Below, one piece after another: positions 1-13,718 of a stretch of 64,000 bases of DNA. The stretch is from Nevskia ramosa DSM 11499 (lineage in GTDB: Bacteria; Pseudomonadota; Gammaproteobacteria; Nevskiales; Nevskiaceae): positions 558,001 through 622,000 of the forward strand of contig NZ_ATVI01000006.1 in the NCBI RefSeq assembly GCF_000420645.1. Reading direction: 5' to 3'. The position numbers were made by a program, and so were the translations under genes. Positions within the stretch are counted from its first letter, which is position 1. The number at the start of each line of letters is the position of its first letter. The notes below the pieces were generated by a model. That model had not been told where the DNA came from. It searched no databases and saw only the letters and a list, made by a program, of their open reading frames with translations.

Positions 1-394
<394 letters not shown>

Positions 395-468
395 GGGTAT
401 CGTCTCGGTGTTTCAGTTCGGCTTGTTGCCAGCTTGGAATACAGCGCCGCATCAACGGCGGCGCGTCG

Positions 469-1044
469 CTACATCAGGAACTTCAGACTCTTGAAGAAGG
501 CGCTGATCCGCGCGCCGGCTTCCGGGGTCAGGGCGTCGTCGTAATGATTCAGGGTCAGCTTCATCAGCCGGTGATGCTGAAGGCCGATGATGGTGCTGTC
601 CCGTGTCTCCCTCGGCGCGGTGGCGATCAGCGCCGAGTACTCGAACACCTTCAGACCGCCGACCTTGCTGAAGCTGGTCTTCTGGATGTCGTACTTCAGC
701 TCGACACCGTCCGGCACGCTTTGCTCGATCAGCAGGCTGGCGAACTGGCGCTGCGCGTCTTCCTTCTTCAGCCGGGCCAGGAACTCGTCGTTGGTCTGGT
801 ACTCGGCTTCCTTCGGCAGTTCGGGGCCGTAGTCGATCTGGATCTGCACCGGCGAGCCGCAATCCTTGCAGGCAAAGATCACCCGGTTGTCGCCAGGGTC
901 CTGCTCCCAGCCTTCGACATCGACGCTGAAGAAGCCGGGACGCGTCAGCATCTCGGCCGCGACAGGTCCCGCCGACATCAAGGCAGCCAGCAGCACGGCG
1001 GCAGGGGCCCCTGCCCGAAAAGACAGTTTCAAGATCCGCTTCAT
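469..1044 (-). CDS. Small secreted protein of unknown function between gltB and gltD
   Basis: This 191-residue protein has a clear signal peptide: MKRILKL, a hydrophobic stretch, then GPVAA|E. I chose this ATG because GGAG sits 8 bases upstream; an in-frame codon 33 bp earlier has no ribosome site and would add a polar extension before the signal peptide. The mature part contains a CKDCG motif near residue 60, which could bind metal or form a disulfide, followed by a mixed charged region with no domain I recognise. It lies 38 bp after gltB and 74 bp before gltD on the same strand, so it is probably cotranscribed. A link to glutamate metabolism is not evident, because the product should be periplasmic. 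Confidence 0.8.
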   Translation of the reverse strand: MKRILKLSFRAGAPAAVLLAALMSAGPVAAEMLTRPGFFSVDVEGWEQDPGDNRVIFACKDCGSPVQIQIDYGPELPKEAEYQTNDEFLARLKKEDAQRQFASLLIEQSVPDGVELKYDIQKTSFSKVGGLKVFEYSALIATAPRETRDSTIIGLQHHRLMKLTLNHYDDALTPEAGARISAFFKSLKFLM

Positions 1045-1082
1045 CGCGACACTCCGGTTTCGATCAGGCCACCCCAATGAGG

Positions 1083-5807
<4,725 letters not shown>

Positions 5808-5841
5808 GGCTAACCTAGGGAAGGTCTGGCAGGGGGACAGG

Positions 5842-5870
5842 AGCGTACTGCGCCGCAACAAGAATGCCAA
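5842..5870 (-). promoter_or_regulatory. Candidate sigma-70 promoter for gltB
   Basis: Read on the minus strand there is a -35-like TTGGCA (5865-5870), a 17-bp spacer and a weak -10-like TACGCT (5842-5847), about 40 bp before the gltB start. The -35 matches consensus at 5 of 6 positions, the -10 at only 3 of 6. Position and spacing fit, but the -10 is poor, so this is tentative. Confidence 0.3.
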
Positions 5871-5884
5871 GACCAAACCCCCAG

Positions 5885-5912
5885 ATTTAATTGGGGTCAG
5901 ATACAGATTAAT
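5885..5912. repeat. AT-armed GGGG motif, copy 1, beside RAYT gene
   Basis: The unit is ATTTAAT, then TGGGGTCAGATACAG, then ATTAAT: a G-rich core between AT-rich arms in otherwise GC-rich DNA. It resembles copy 2, 20 bp further on. Such TCTGACCCC/GTGTCCCC motif pairs are, from memory, commonly seen beside REP-associated transposase genes. It lies between the gltB candidate promoter and the 3' end of the transposase gene. Confidence 0.6.
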
Positions 5913-5932
5913 TTTGCCAAACGCAAGCCAGC

Positions 5933-5957
5933 ATTTAAATTGGGGACACATTTAAAT
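5933..5957. repeat. AT-armed GGGG motif, copy 2, beside RAYT gene
   Basis: Two identical self-palindromic octamers, ATTTAAAT (5933-5940 and 5950-5957), flank TGGGGACAC. Copy 2 shares the TGGGG core and AT arms with copy 1. Together they form a 73-bp block that begins 52 bp after the transposase stop codon. It may be a recognition end of the RAYT element. Confidence 0.6.
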
Positions 5958-6009
5958 CTGTTGTTAATTATTTGTTTAAGCTTGAAAACCGCCGGCTCAG
6001 AACCCCCAT

Positions 6010-6705
6010 TCAGCCCGATTTTTTCAGTGCTGGACGGCCGGCGCGGCCACGCGTGGTCCGACGATCGGTCTGTGCTTCGATCTGGTCGAGGAAAGCGCGA
6101 TCGCCCAATACCCAGCCTTTGAGCGTTGCATCGGTGAGCAGCGCCTGCTGATCGAGCGCGACACCCTGCTGCACCAGATCGGCGTAAGCCGCTTCGCGAG
6201 CAAATGGCGTGTTGCCGAGCGCCCAGCACAGCGGATGCGGCGTCAGCAGCCGGTCCTGCTGCTGGCCGATGTAATGACGATGGCTGGACCAGCGCCAGTC
6301 CGCCGCTTTCGTCACCAGCCCGGCGCGCACCGGATTGAGATCGATGTAGGCCATGCAGGCGAGCAGGTAGCGATCAGTCTGCACCAAAGTGGCGCGATAG
6401 CGTCCTTCCCAAAGCGTGCCGGTGCGCGCGTGGCGCCGGTTGAAGATCTGCACATAACGCCGGCCGAGCGCCTGCATCATCAGCGGCAGGCCGGTCTCGG
6501 TAGCGGGTGTGGCCAGCAGGTGGAAATGGTTGCCCATCAGCACCCAGGCATGGATCGCCACCTTGTGCTTCGTCGCGTATTCGCTGAGCAGACCGAGCAG
6601 GGTTTCCCGGTCCTGATCGTCGACGAACACCAGCTGCCGGTTGTTGCCGCGCTGGATGACGTGGTGCGGGTAGCCGGGGACGGTCAGGCGAGGGAGGCGG
6701 GCCAT
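6010..6705 (-). CDS. REP-associated tyrosine transposase (RAYT, Y1_Tnp family)
   Basis: A 231-residue single-strand DNA transposase of the TnpA-REP type. The N-terminus ARLPRL..PGYPHHVIQRGNNRQ is a family signature. The metal-binding HUH pair is H60-F-H62 (MGNHFHLL); LWEGRY follows at about 98-103, and the YIDLNPVRAG segment (about 113-125) is where the family's catalytic tyrosine lies. A lysine/arginine-rich tail follows. Length is typical for the longer RAYTs. These are usually single-copy, domesticated enzymes that act on REP sequences rather than self-mobile insertion sequences. It sits between dgt and gltB with no visible target duplication. Two other repeat families in this window may be substrates, but I cannot show that. 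Confidence 0.9.
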   Translation of the reverse strand: MARLPRLTVPGYPHHVIQRGNNRQLVFVDDQDRETLLGLLSEYATKHKVAIHAWVLMGNHFHLLATPATETGLPLMMQALGRRYVQIFNRRHARTGTLWEGRYRATLVQTDRYLLACMAYIDLNPVRAGLVTKAADWRWSSHRHYIGQQQDRLLTPHPLCWALGNTPFAREAAYADLVQQGVALDQQALLTDATLKGWVLGDRAFLDQIEAQTDRRTTRGRAGRPALKKSG

Positions 6706-6725
6706 GACGGCTGAGCTTTCAAGCC

Positions 6726-7874
6726 TTATCGCAACTGGCGAAGGTCATACAGCCGCGCATGCTCATCCTGCGCAAAGCGATCCGTCATCCCCGCCACGTA
6801 ATCTGCCACCACCCGCGCCTGCCCGGTTTCGCCGGCGGTCGCTGCTGCTGCGCCTGCTGCGGCATGAAACTCGGGCGGCAGCAGGCGGATGTCGGCATGC
6901 AGTGCTTCGAACAATTCGCGGACGATGCGCCGGGCCTTGTGCATCACCCGGTAGACCTGGTGGTGGCTGTACAGCTGCTCGCTGAGGTAGCGCTTCAGAT
7001 CGCGGTTTTCGCGCTGCATCGCTGCACTGAACGAGACCAGCGGCTTGCCATGGCTGCGCACGGCGTCGATATCGGCCAGTTCCTGCTCGGCGAGGCGCCG
7101 CGTGGTTTCGCTGTGCAGGTCGATGACCAGCGCGTTGATCATCCGGCGGATCGTTTCGTGGCGCAGCTGGCGCGGCGTCAAGGCCGTGTAGCGCGCCGTG
7201 ACTTCGGCGTGGAAGCGTGCGAACAGCGGCACTTCGCACATCTGCTCGATGCTCAGCAGGCCGGCGCGCAGGCCGTCGTCGACATCGTGATTGTTGTAGG
7301 CGATCTGGTCGGCGATGTTGGTCAGCTGCGCTTCGAGGCCAGGCTGATGCCTGCTCAGGAAGCGCTCGCCGACATCGCCGAGCGTCGCCGCACGGCTCAG
7401 CGAGCAGTGCTTGAGGATGCCTTCGCGGGTCTCGAACGTGAGATTCAGGCCGCGGAACTCGGCGTACTTGTCTTCCAGTTCATCGACCACCCGCAGGCTC
7501 TGCGCGTTGTGCTCGAAGCCGCCATGCGCCTTCAGACAATCGTCGAGCGCGTCCTGGCCGGCGTGGCCGAACGGCGTGTGGCCGAGGTCGTGGGCGAGGG
7601 CGATGGTTTCGGCCAGGTCCTCGTTCAGATGCAGGCCGCGGGCGAGGCTGCGGGTGATCTGGGCGACTTCCAGCGAATGGGTCAGTCGATTGCGATAGAG
7701 ATCGCCTTCGTGGCTGACGAACACCTGGGTCTTGTATTCGAGCCGGCGGAACGCCGCCGAATGGATGATGCGATCGCGATCGCGCTGGTATTCGCTGCGC
7801 CCCTGCGGCGGCGCTTCGGCGTGGCGACGGCCTCGCGAGCGATCCTCGCGCGCGGCGTAGGGCGCGAGCGTCAT
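6726..7874 (-). CDS. dgt: dGTPase-like dNTP triphosphohydrolase (HD domain)
   Basis: This 382-residue protein belongs to the HD-domain deoxynucleotide triphosphohydrolases, which split dNTPs to nucleoside plus triphosphate. Metal ligands are visible as His66 (RLTHSLEV), HD 95-96 in AHDLGHTPFGHAG and further histidines in GGFEHNAQ. The length matches the shorter type-2 branch (about 380 residues) rather than E. coli Dgt (505). Its ATG overlaps the aroB stop by 4 bp (ATGA), so it is the last gene of the pil-aro operon. Substrate preference cannot be read from sequence. Confidence 0.9.
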   Translation of the reverse strand: MTLAPYAAREDRSRGRRHAEAPPQGRSEYQRDRDRIIHSAAFRRLEYKTQVFVSHEGDLYRNRLTHSLEVAQITRSLARGLHLNEDLAETIALAHDLGHTPFGHAGQDALDDCLKAHGGFEHNAQSLRVVDELEDKYAEFRGLNLTFETREGILKHCSLSRAATLGDVGERFLSRHQPGLEAQLTNIADQIAYNNHDVDDGLRAGLLSIEQMCEVPLFARFHAEVTARYTALTPRQLRHETIRRMINALVIDLHSETTRRLAEQELADIDAVRSHGKPLVSFSAAMQRENRDLKRYLSEQLYSHHQVYRVMHKARRIVRELFEALHADIRLLPPEFHAAAGAAAATAGETGQARVVADYVAGMTDRFAQDEHARLYDLRQLR

Positions 7875-8995
7875 GCGGCTTGTATCGCGGCGTCCGATGC
7901 GTCGGCAGGCGTGCAGAAATGGCCCAGGGTGGCGTCGAGCGCGGCGACGTCGAAATCGGCGGTGGTCGCCGCTTCGCCGATCGCCCGCATCAGCACCAGC
8001 CGCAGCTTGCCGGCGGCCACCTTCTTGTCGCGCGCCATCAGGCTGCGGAAATCGTCCGGCGTCATCGCCGCCGGCGGCCGAATCGGCAGCTTGGCACGCT
8101 CGATCAGCTTCAGACAGCGCTCGGCATCTTCGGCCTTCAGCCAGCCGAGGCGCATCGACATGTCTGCGGCCATCGCCAGACCGAGGCCCACCGCTTCGCC
8201 ATGCAGCCAGGTCTCGTACTTGGTGAAGGTTTCCACCGCGTGGCCGAAGGTGTGGCCGAGGTTCAGCAAGGTACGCGGGCCGCCGGCCAGCGATTCGCGT
8301 TCATCGAGCGCGACGATCCGCGCCTTCAGCTTGCAGCAGCGCTCGACGGCTTCGGCGACCGCGTTCGGATCGAGCGTCAGGATCGCATCGATGTCGCGCT
8401 CGAGCCTGGCGAACAGCGCAGCGTCGCCGAGCATGCCGCATTTGATCACTTCGGCCAGGCCGGCCGACAGCTCGCGCGGCGGCAGCGTGTTCAGGGTGTC
8501 GGTATCGGCGAACACGGCGATTGGCTGATGGAAGGCCCCGATCAGATTCTTGCCGCGCGCGTGGTTGACGCCGGTCTTGCCGCCGACCGAGGAATCGACC
8601 TGCGACAAGAGAGTGGTCGGCATTTGCACGAAGGCAATGCCGCGCTGGTAGATCGAAGCAACGAAACCGGTCAGATCGCCGATCACGCCGCCGCCTAGGG
8701 CGATCAGCACACCATCGCGAGCAATGCGGCTGGCCAGCAGCCAGTCGAGCACCTGTTCGGCATTGGCCCAGGTTTTCTGCAGCTCACCGGCCGGCAGCAC
8801 GAAGGCGTGCTCGCGGGTCAGGTTCAGCGCGTCGAGCACCGGATCGAGATAGCGGGCAGCGACGTTGGCATCGGTGACGATGCGCAGCGTCTTGCCGCGC
8901 AGCTCGGCATAGGACTCCGGATCGGCCAGCAGGCCGGCGCCGATCGCCAGCGGATAGCTGCGTTCGCCGAGTTCAACGCTTAGGAGTCGACGCAT
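7871..8995 (-). CDS. aroB: 3-dehydroquinate synthase
   Basis: A 374-residue AroB, the second step of the shikimate pathway (DAHP to 3-dehydroquinate, NAD- and metal-dependent). The NAD-binding GGGVIGDLTGFVAS and the active-site block MPTTLLSQVDSSVGGKTGVN are intact, as are metal-binding histidines in LNLGHTFGHAVE and WLHGEAV. It overlaps aroK by 16 bp and dgt by 4 bp. A C-terminal extension of about 15 residues rich in Ala and Asp is unremarkable. Confidence 0.97.
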   Translation of the reverse strand: MRRLLSVELGERSYPLAIGAGLLADPESYAELRGKTLRIVTDANVAARYLDPVLDALNLTREHAFVLPAGELQKTWANAEQVLDWLLASRIARDGVLIALGGGVIGDLTGFVASIYQRGIAFVQMPTTLLSQVDSSVGGKTGVNHARGKNLIGAFHQPIAVFADTDTLNTLPPRELSAGLAEVIKCGMLGDAALFARLERDIDAILTLDPNAVAEAVERCCKLKARIVALDERESLAGGPRTLLNLGHTFGHAVETFTKYETWLHGEAVGLGLAMAADMSMRLGWLKAEDAERCLKLIERAKLPIRPPAAMTPDDFRSLMARDKKVAAGKLRLVLMRAIGEAATTADFDVAALDATLGHFCTPADASDAAIQAA

Positions 8996-9531
8996 GGCTT
9001 CAGGGGCGCGGCAATGGGGCGGACCAGATGATCTTCAATCTCGCGGGCGAGGGCGCGAGCATTGCGCCCATCGGTGTGGACGATGAAATCGGCAATTTCG
9101 CGGTACAGCGGATCGCGCAGCGCGAACAGGCGCTGGAGCGTGTCACGGCGATCCCCGACCTGCAACAGCGGCCGGTTGTCGGTGCGCTCGGTGCGGGCGA
9201 TCTGGTGATCGACACTGGCGTGCAGGTAGACGACGAAGCCTCGGGCGGCGAGCAAGGCACGGGAACCCGGATCCATCACCGCGCCGCCGCCGGTCGACAG
9301 CACGATGCCGTCGCGCTGCACCAGCTCGGCGATCGCGGCAGACTCGCGCTTGCGGAAACCGGTTTCGCCTTCCTTCTCGAAGATGAAGGCGATGTTGACG
9401 CCGGTGCGCGCCTCGACCACCTGATCGGAATCGACGAATTCCAGCCGGCAGGCATCGGCGAGCCTTCGCCCGACCGTGGTTTTGCCGGCGCCCATCGGGC
9501 CAACGAGGTAGATGTTGCGCTTGCTGTTCAC
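8980..9531 (-). CDS. aroK: Shikimate kinase
   Basis: A 183-residue kinase that phosphorylates shikimate at the 3-position. The Walker A loop GPMGAGKTT lies at residues 11-19, the shikimate-binding FVDSD follows near 31-35, FRKRE near 58-62 and the GGGAV loop near 79-83. It stands between pilQ (55 bp upstream) and aroB (overlapping), the usual gammaproteobacterial order. Confidence 0.96.
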   Translation of the reverse strand: MNSKRNIYLVGPMGAGKTTVGRRLADACRLEFVDSDQVVEARTGVNIAFIFEKEGETGFRKRESAAIAELVQRDGIVLSTGGGAVMDPGSRALLAARGFVVYLHASVDHQIARTERTDNRPLLQVGDRRDTLQRLFALRDPLYREIADFIVHTDGRNARALAREIEDHLVRPIAAPLKPCVDS

Positions 9532-9587
9532 CGGCTACTGACGCGGGTTCGGGATGAAGGCCCTCGCCTGCGTCAGGGCCGTGGCCG

Positions 9588-11864
9588 TCAGTTTACCTTC
9601 AGGCCTTCGCTGAGGATTTTCGGCGTGATGAAGATCAGCAGCTCGGTCTTGTTCTGGATCTTGATCTTGTTGCGGAACAGCACGCCGAGCACCGGAATGT
9701 CGCCGAGCAGCGGCACCTTGGTGACGCTGTCGTTGGTGGTCTGCTCGTAGATGCCGCCGAGCACCACGGTCTGGCCGTTGTCGACCAGCACTTGGGTAGT
9801 CACCTTGCGGGTATCGATGGCCGGCGCCGAGCCGCCGCCGCTCTGGGCGACGTCAGTACCCTGCGAATCATTGGTGACCGCCAGATCCATGATCACCCGG
9901 TTGTCCGGCGTGATTTGCGGCGTCACGTTCAAGCTGAGCACCGCCTTCTTGAACTGCACGGCCGTGGCTCCGCTTGAAGTGGCGTTCTGGAACGGGATTT
10001 CGCGGCCCTGCTCGATCGCCGCCTGCTTGCCGTTGGCGGTGATCACCCGCGGCGAGGAAATCACTTCGCCCTTGCCTTCGGACTGCAGTGCCGACAGTTC
10101 GAGATCGATCAGCGAATTGCGGCCGAGGATGGCCAGCGCGATGCTGCCAGCCGGATTGGCGACCGGCAGATTGACGTTGTAGCGATCGCCGATCGCACCC
10201 GCCGCGCGCGGCGCCGGTGTCGAGCCGCCGATCGACGGCAGACCGGTCGGCGAGCCGGTCAGCGAGGTGTTGGTGCCTTCGCCGCTGCCGCTGGTGGAGA
10301 TCAGGCCGCCGTTGCCGCCATCGCGGGTGCGGTTGCCGCTGAAGCCGAAACGGGCGCCGAATTCACGATCGAAATTCGAGCGGGCGACGACGATGCGCGA
10401 CTCGATCAGCACCTGGCGCACCGGAATGTCGAGGCGCTGCACCAGCGCACGGATCTCGCCGAGCTTGTCGCGCGTTTCCAGCACCAGCATGGTGTTGGTG
10501 CGCTCGTCGACGGTGACGCTGCCGCGTTCGGACAGCACCGAGTTTTCCTTCGACTTGATCAGGCCCGCCAGCTCGCTGGCCTTGCCGTAGTTGACCTGGA
10601 TGATCTCCGAGCGCAGTGCGGCGAGCTGCACCTTCTGCTTCTCGTTCTCCAGATCGGCCTTCTCGCGTTGGGCAAGCTCGTCGAGCGGCGCCACCAGAAT
10701 CACGTTGCCGGACTTGCGCTGGCCCAGTCCCTTGGTGCGCAGGATGATGTCCAGCGCCTGATCCCAAGGCACGTTCTGCAGGCGCATCGCGATCTGGCCG
10801 GTCACCGAATCGGAGACCACCATATTGGTCTGGGCGACGTCGGCAATGATCTGCAGCAGCGAGCGCACATCGATGCTCTGGAACGACAGGCTGATCTTCT
10901 CGCCGGTGTACTGCGGCTCCAGCCGGCGACGCTCGTCGAGTTTCTCCTGCGAGATCGGCTGCAGTTCCAGCGTGAACACGTTGCCGGACTGATAGGCGAC
11001 TTGCTCGAAGTCACCGGCGGCGATCGGGGTGACGATGATCTGGGCATTGGCGCCGTCGCGAGAGGCGTCGATGAACTTCACCGGCGTGGCGAAATCGAGC
11101 ACGTCGAATCGCTTGGCCAGGCGTTCCGGCACCGAGGTGTTCTTGAAGCGGACCACGATCTTGCCGCCTTCCTCGCGGACATCGACGGCATTGCGCGTGT
11201 CGCCGAGCGCGACGATGACCCGGCCTTCGCCCTTCTCGCCGCGGCGGAAGTCGATGTTCGAAATCAAACCCTGCACCGGTGCCGTGCTCGCGGCAGCTCT
11301 TGCCGGCGCCACCGTCGGAGCCGCTGTCGGGGCAACGGTGGTGGTCGTCCGCGGCGGCAACGGCGTGGCTGCCTTCGGTGACGACAAGGCACCGGTAACG
11401 CCGGCGAGTTCGAGGTAAATCTTGTTGCCGTCGACTCTCACCGTGTGCGGCGTCAGCGCGTTCATCTCGACGACGATTCGCGAACGGCCCTTGGCCTCGG
11501 CGGCGGCCACCGAACGGACCTGGCCGACATTGACCTTGCGATAGCGGTTGACCAGCGCCAGCGTGGTGTCCGGCAGATCGATCGACAGGCGCGCCGGCTT
11601 GTCGATGGCGAACACCACCGGCTCCGGTGCCGGAGACGACAGGGTCAGGGTGAGCAGCACACGGTCACCGTCGAGCGCGACGAAATCCATGCTCTGCAGC
11701 GAGCGCACCGTCTGGCTCTGAGTCTGGGCCTGCACCGGCAGGCCCAGGGCAACGAGCGCCAGCAGCAGCAGTGCGGCAGCACGGTGCAGCCATCCCGCCC
11801 CGCTGATCACAGCCTTGTTTCCCGGGCGGGCCCTCCGATCTGCAGAGGCGGTTCGAGTCGACAT
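9588..11864 (-). CDS. pilQ: Type IV pilus secretin
   Basis: This forms the outer-membrane gated pore through which the pilus leaves the cell. From this start it is about 758 residues, with a signal peptide ending near LPVQAQ, two AMIN domains that bind peptidoglycan, a secretin/TonB short N-terminal domain (ISLSFQSIDVRSLLQIIADV), an N1-type domain and a C-terminal secretin beta-barrel ending VPLLGDIPVLGVLFR. The ATG at 11864 has GGAG 8 bases upstream. In-frame ATGs at 11930 (overlapping the pilP stop) and 11885 add a polar leader and are less likely. A Pro/Thr/Ala-rich linker lies between the AMIN domains. Last of pilMNOPQ. Confidence 0.95.
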   Translation of the reverse strand: MSTRTASADRRARPGNKAVISGAGWLHRAAALLLLALVALGLPVQAQTQSQTVRSLQSMDFVALDGDRVLLTLTLSSPAPEPVVFAIDKPARLSIDLPDTTLALVNRYRKVNVGQVRSVAAAEAKGRSRIVVEMNALTPHTVRVDGNKIYLELAGVTGALSSPKAATPLPPRTTTTVAPTAAPTVAPARAAASTAPVQGLISNIDFRRGEKGEGRVIVALGDTRNAVDVREEGGKIVVRFKNTSVPERLAKRFDVLDFATPVKFIDASRDGANAQIIVTPIAAGDFEQVAYQSGNVFTLELQPISQEKLDERRRLEPQYTGEKISLSFQSIDVRSLLQIIADVAQTNMVVSDSVTGQIAMRLQNVPWDQALDIILRTKGLGQRKSGNVILVAPLDELAQREKADLENEKQKVQLAALRSEIIQVNYGKASELAGLIKSKENSVLSERGSVTVDERTNTMLVLETRDKLGEIRALVQRLDIPVRQVLIESRIVVARSNFDREFGARFGFSGNRTRDGGNGGLISTSGSGEGTNTSLTGSPTGLPSIGGSTPAPRAAGAIGDRYNVNLPVANPAGSIALAILGRNSLIDLELSALQSEGKGEVISSPRVITANGKQAAIEQGREIPFQNATSSGATAVQFKKAVLSLNVTPQITPDNRVIMDLAVTNDSQGTDVAQSGGGSAPAIDTRKVTTQVLVDNGQTVVLGGIYEQTTNDSVTKVPLLGDIPVLGVLFRNKIKIQNKTELLIFITPKILSEGLKVN

Positions 11865-11926
11865 CTTTGTGCTCCAGTGCAGCATCGTTCGGGGATGGTG
11901 GCGTTCAGTCGGGTGCGGCTGGCGAT

Positions 11927-12451
11927 TCATTCGGTTGCGGCCAGCGCCGCCGCCCGTTCGGTGAAACCGCCGAAGCCATCCGGAATGATTTCGGTGAGGC
12001 TCACTTCAGCCTCGGTGACCTTGTTGATACGGCCGTAGTTCTGGCCCATGTGATCGCCGATGGTGACCCGGTGGATGACCGCGTCCGGTGCCTTGACCAT
12101 CGCGTAGGTCTTGCCGTTGAAGACCACCATGCCGACCAGGCGCAGCGCATCGATCGGGAATTCCTCGAGCGGTTCCTTGTTGCGGTTCAGGTCCGGGCGC
12201 AGTGCCGAGTTTTCACCGCCCTCGGCACGCTGCTGGGACTCCGGCGAATTGACGAACGGATCGCGGCGGTTGTCGCTGACGTAGGCATAGGCCTCGTACT
12301 GCTTCATCTGCGGAATCGGATCGATCTGCGAGTTCTTGCGCGCCTTGACCTCGGCCACCCAGACCTCGAGATCGCTCATGCTGTTGCTGCAGGCCGACAG
12401 CGCCAGGCTCGCGGCCAGCAACGGCAGAACCCAGCAGTGATGGCGGCTCAT
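11927..12451 (-). CDS. pilP: Type IV pilus alignment lipoprotein
   Basis: A 174-residue lipoprotein with lipobox LSAC (Cys21). PilP links the inner-membrane PilMNO platform to PilQ. The C-terminal HR-type beta domain starts near FPIDALRLVGMVVFNGKTYAMV and ends near VTEAEVSLTEIIPDGFGG, as in the family. It overlaps pilO by 4 bp, and its stop overlaps an alternative pilQ start. Confidence 0.93.
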   Translation of the reverse strand: MSRHHCWVLPLLAASLALSACSNSMSDLEVWVAEVKARKNSQIDPIPQMKQYEAYAYVSDNRRDPFVNSPESQQRAEGGENSALRPDLNRNKEPLEEFPIDALRLVGMVVFNGKTYAMVKAPDAVIHRVTIGDHMGQNYGRINKVTEAEVSLTEIIPDGFGGFTERAAALAATE

Positions 12452-13119
12452 TGGCGCGCTCCGCGACGGCCTGCGCGAGCGGCAGCGGGATCGGTGGTGG
12501 TGATTTCGCTTTCATCGAGATAGCGATAGGTCTTGGCCAGCGCGCTCATGCGCAAGGCGCCGCGGCTCAAGCCCTGTTGTCCCGGTCCGCCGGCCGGCTT
12601 GATCTCGACTTCATCGATGGTGACGATGCGCGGCAGCGCCGCGACGCCGCCGACGAAGGCGCCCATCTGGTGGTAGCTGCCGGTGACCACGATCCGGTTC
12701 GGCACCTCGGCGTAGAAATCCTTGGGGATTTCCGTCTGTGGCTGGAACAGCTCTTCTTCCAGGCTCGACGCGACGCGGGTCTGCGAGATGTCGTTGAGCA
12801 GATTCTCGACCTCGGTCTTGCTCGGCAGCTGGCGCAGCATGGCGCCGAAATCGCGCTCCATGGTTTCCAGCTGCGCCTTGTAGGCATCGAGCGCGGCGAC
12901 CTTCTGCTGCTTCTTCTCGAATTCGGCGCGCAGGGTCTGTTCGGTCTGCTCCTCGACGCCGAGCGTTTCGTACTCGGGCTTCAGGAACATCCAGACCCCG
13001 AAGCCGACCAGCACGATGAACGCCAGTACTGCGGCGCCGATATGCGCCCAGCGCGGCCAGGCGCCGGGATTCTTCAGGTCCAGCGCCTGCAGTTCGGCGA
13101 ATGCTTCCTGAACGGTCAT
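12448..13119 (-). CDS. pilO: Type IV pilus inner-membrane alignment protein PilO
   Basis: A 223-residue bitopic protein: a short cytoplasmic N-terminus, one membrane helix (about residues 26-46), a coiled coil (about 55-95) with a stretch of Glu, Gln and Lys, then a ferredoxin-like periplasmic domain that includes ITGSYHQMGAFVGG-type packing residues. It pairs with PilN. The C-terminal tail TTDPAAARAGRRGARQ is basic and probably disordered. ATGA overlaps occur at both ends. Confidence 0.93.
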   Translation of the reverse strand: MTVQEAFAELQALDLKNPGAWPRWAHIGAAVLAFIVLVGFGVWMFLKPEYETLGVEEQTEQTLRAEFEKKQQKVAALDAYKAQLETMERDFGAMLRQLPSKTEVENLLNDISQTRVASSLEEELFQPQTEIPKDFYAEVPNRIVVTGSYHQMGAFVGGVAALPRIVTIDEVEIKPAGGPGQQGLSRGALRMSALAKTYRYLDESEITTTDPAAARAGRRGARQ

Positions 13120-13718
13120 GGCTTCACCTCGGTGCGACCGGTGACGCCGCTCGCGGCTGCATCATCCGCCGAAGCCTTGGTCAGATTGGTGACCTGCAGG
13201 GTGAAGTCACTGTTGCGCTGGCGGTTCTTCTCGCCGGTCTTGATCACCACCAGCTTCGGGTCCTTGAACCAGGGGCTGGAATCGAGGTTCTTCAGATACG
13301 CCGAGATGCGGCCGGACGATTCCGCAACGCCTTCGATGGTGACGTTCTGGCCGCTCTGCTTGATCGAGTTCAGATAGATGCCGTCGGGAAGCGTGTTGAC
13401 GATCTCGTCGAAGAAATGGACGGTGGCCGAACGGCTTTCCTGCAGCTGCTGGATCACGTTCATCCGCGACACCAGGTTGGCCTTGACCTTCTCCAGCTCC
13501 TCGATTTCCTTGATCTGCTTGTCGAGATCCTTGATCTGGGCAGTCAGGTACTGGTTACGGTTCTGCTGGTGCTCGACCGCGCCGGTGATCGTCACATAGC
13601 CGAGCCCGAGCAACGCCACCGCGGCGCCGACTCCGAGCCCGACCATGGTCAGGAATTCCTGGCGCCGTCGCGCGCGCCGGGCGGCGCGCCAATCGAGCAG
13701 ATTGATCCGGGTTGTCAT
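13116..13718 (-). CDS. pilN: Type IV pilus inner-membrane alignment protein PilN
   Basis: A 200-residue bitopic protein that starts MTTRINLLDWRAARRARR. The INLLDW motif is the cytoplasmic tail that binds PilM. One membrane helix (about 27-47), a coiled coil (about 55-90) and a ferredoxin-like periplasmic domain follow. It lies directly after pilM with no gap and overlaps pilO by 4 bp. Confidence 0.94.
   Translation of the reverse strand: MTTRINLLDWRAARRARRRQEFLTMVGLGVGAAVALLGLGYVTITGAVEHQQNRNQYLTAQIKDLDKQIKEIEELEKVKANLVSRMNVIQQLQESRSATVHFFDEIVNTLPDGIYLNSIKQSGQNVTIEGVAESSGRISAYLKNLDSSPWFKDPKLVVIKTGEKNRQRNSDFTLQVTNLTKASADDAAASGVTGRTEVKP

Noticed and set aside
6010-6725. A complete insertion sequence with terminal inverted repeats around the transposase
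   Set aside because: No inverted termini or target duplication are visible; RAYT genes do not use them, so only the gene and the nearby motif pair are reported.
9532-9587. CTGACGC/GCGTCAG pair between aroK and pilQ as a terminator
   Set aside because: The loop is about 25 bases and there is no T-run; a terminator here would also cut the pil-aro operon.
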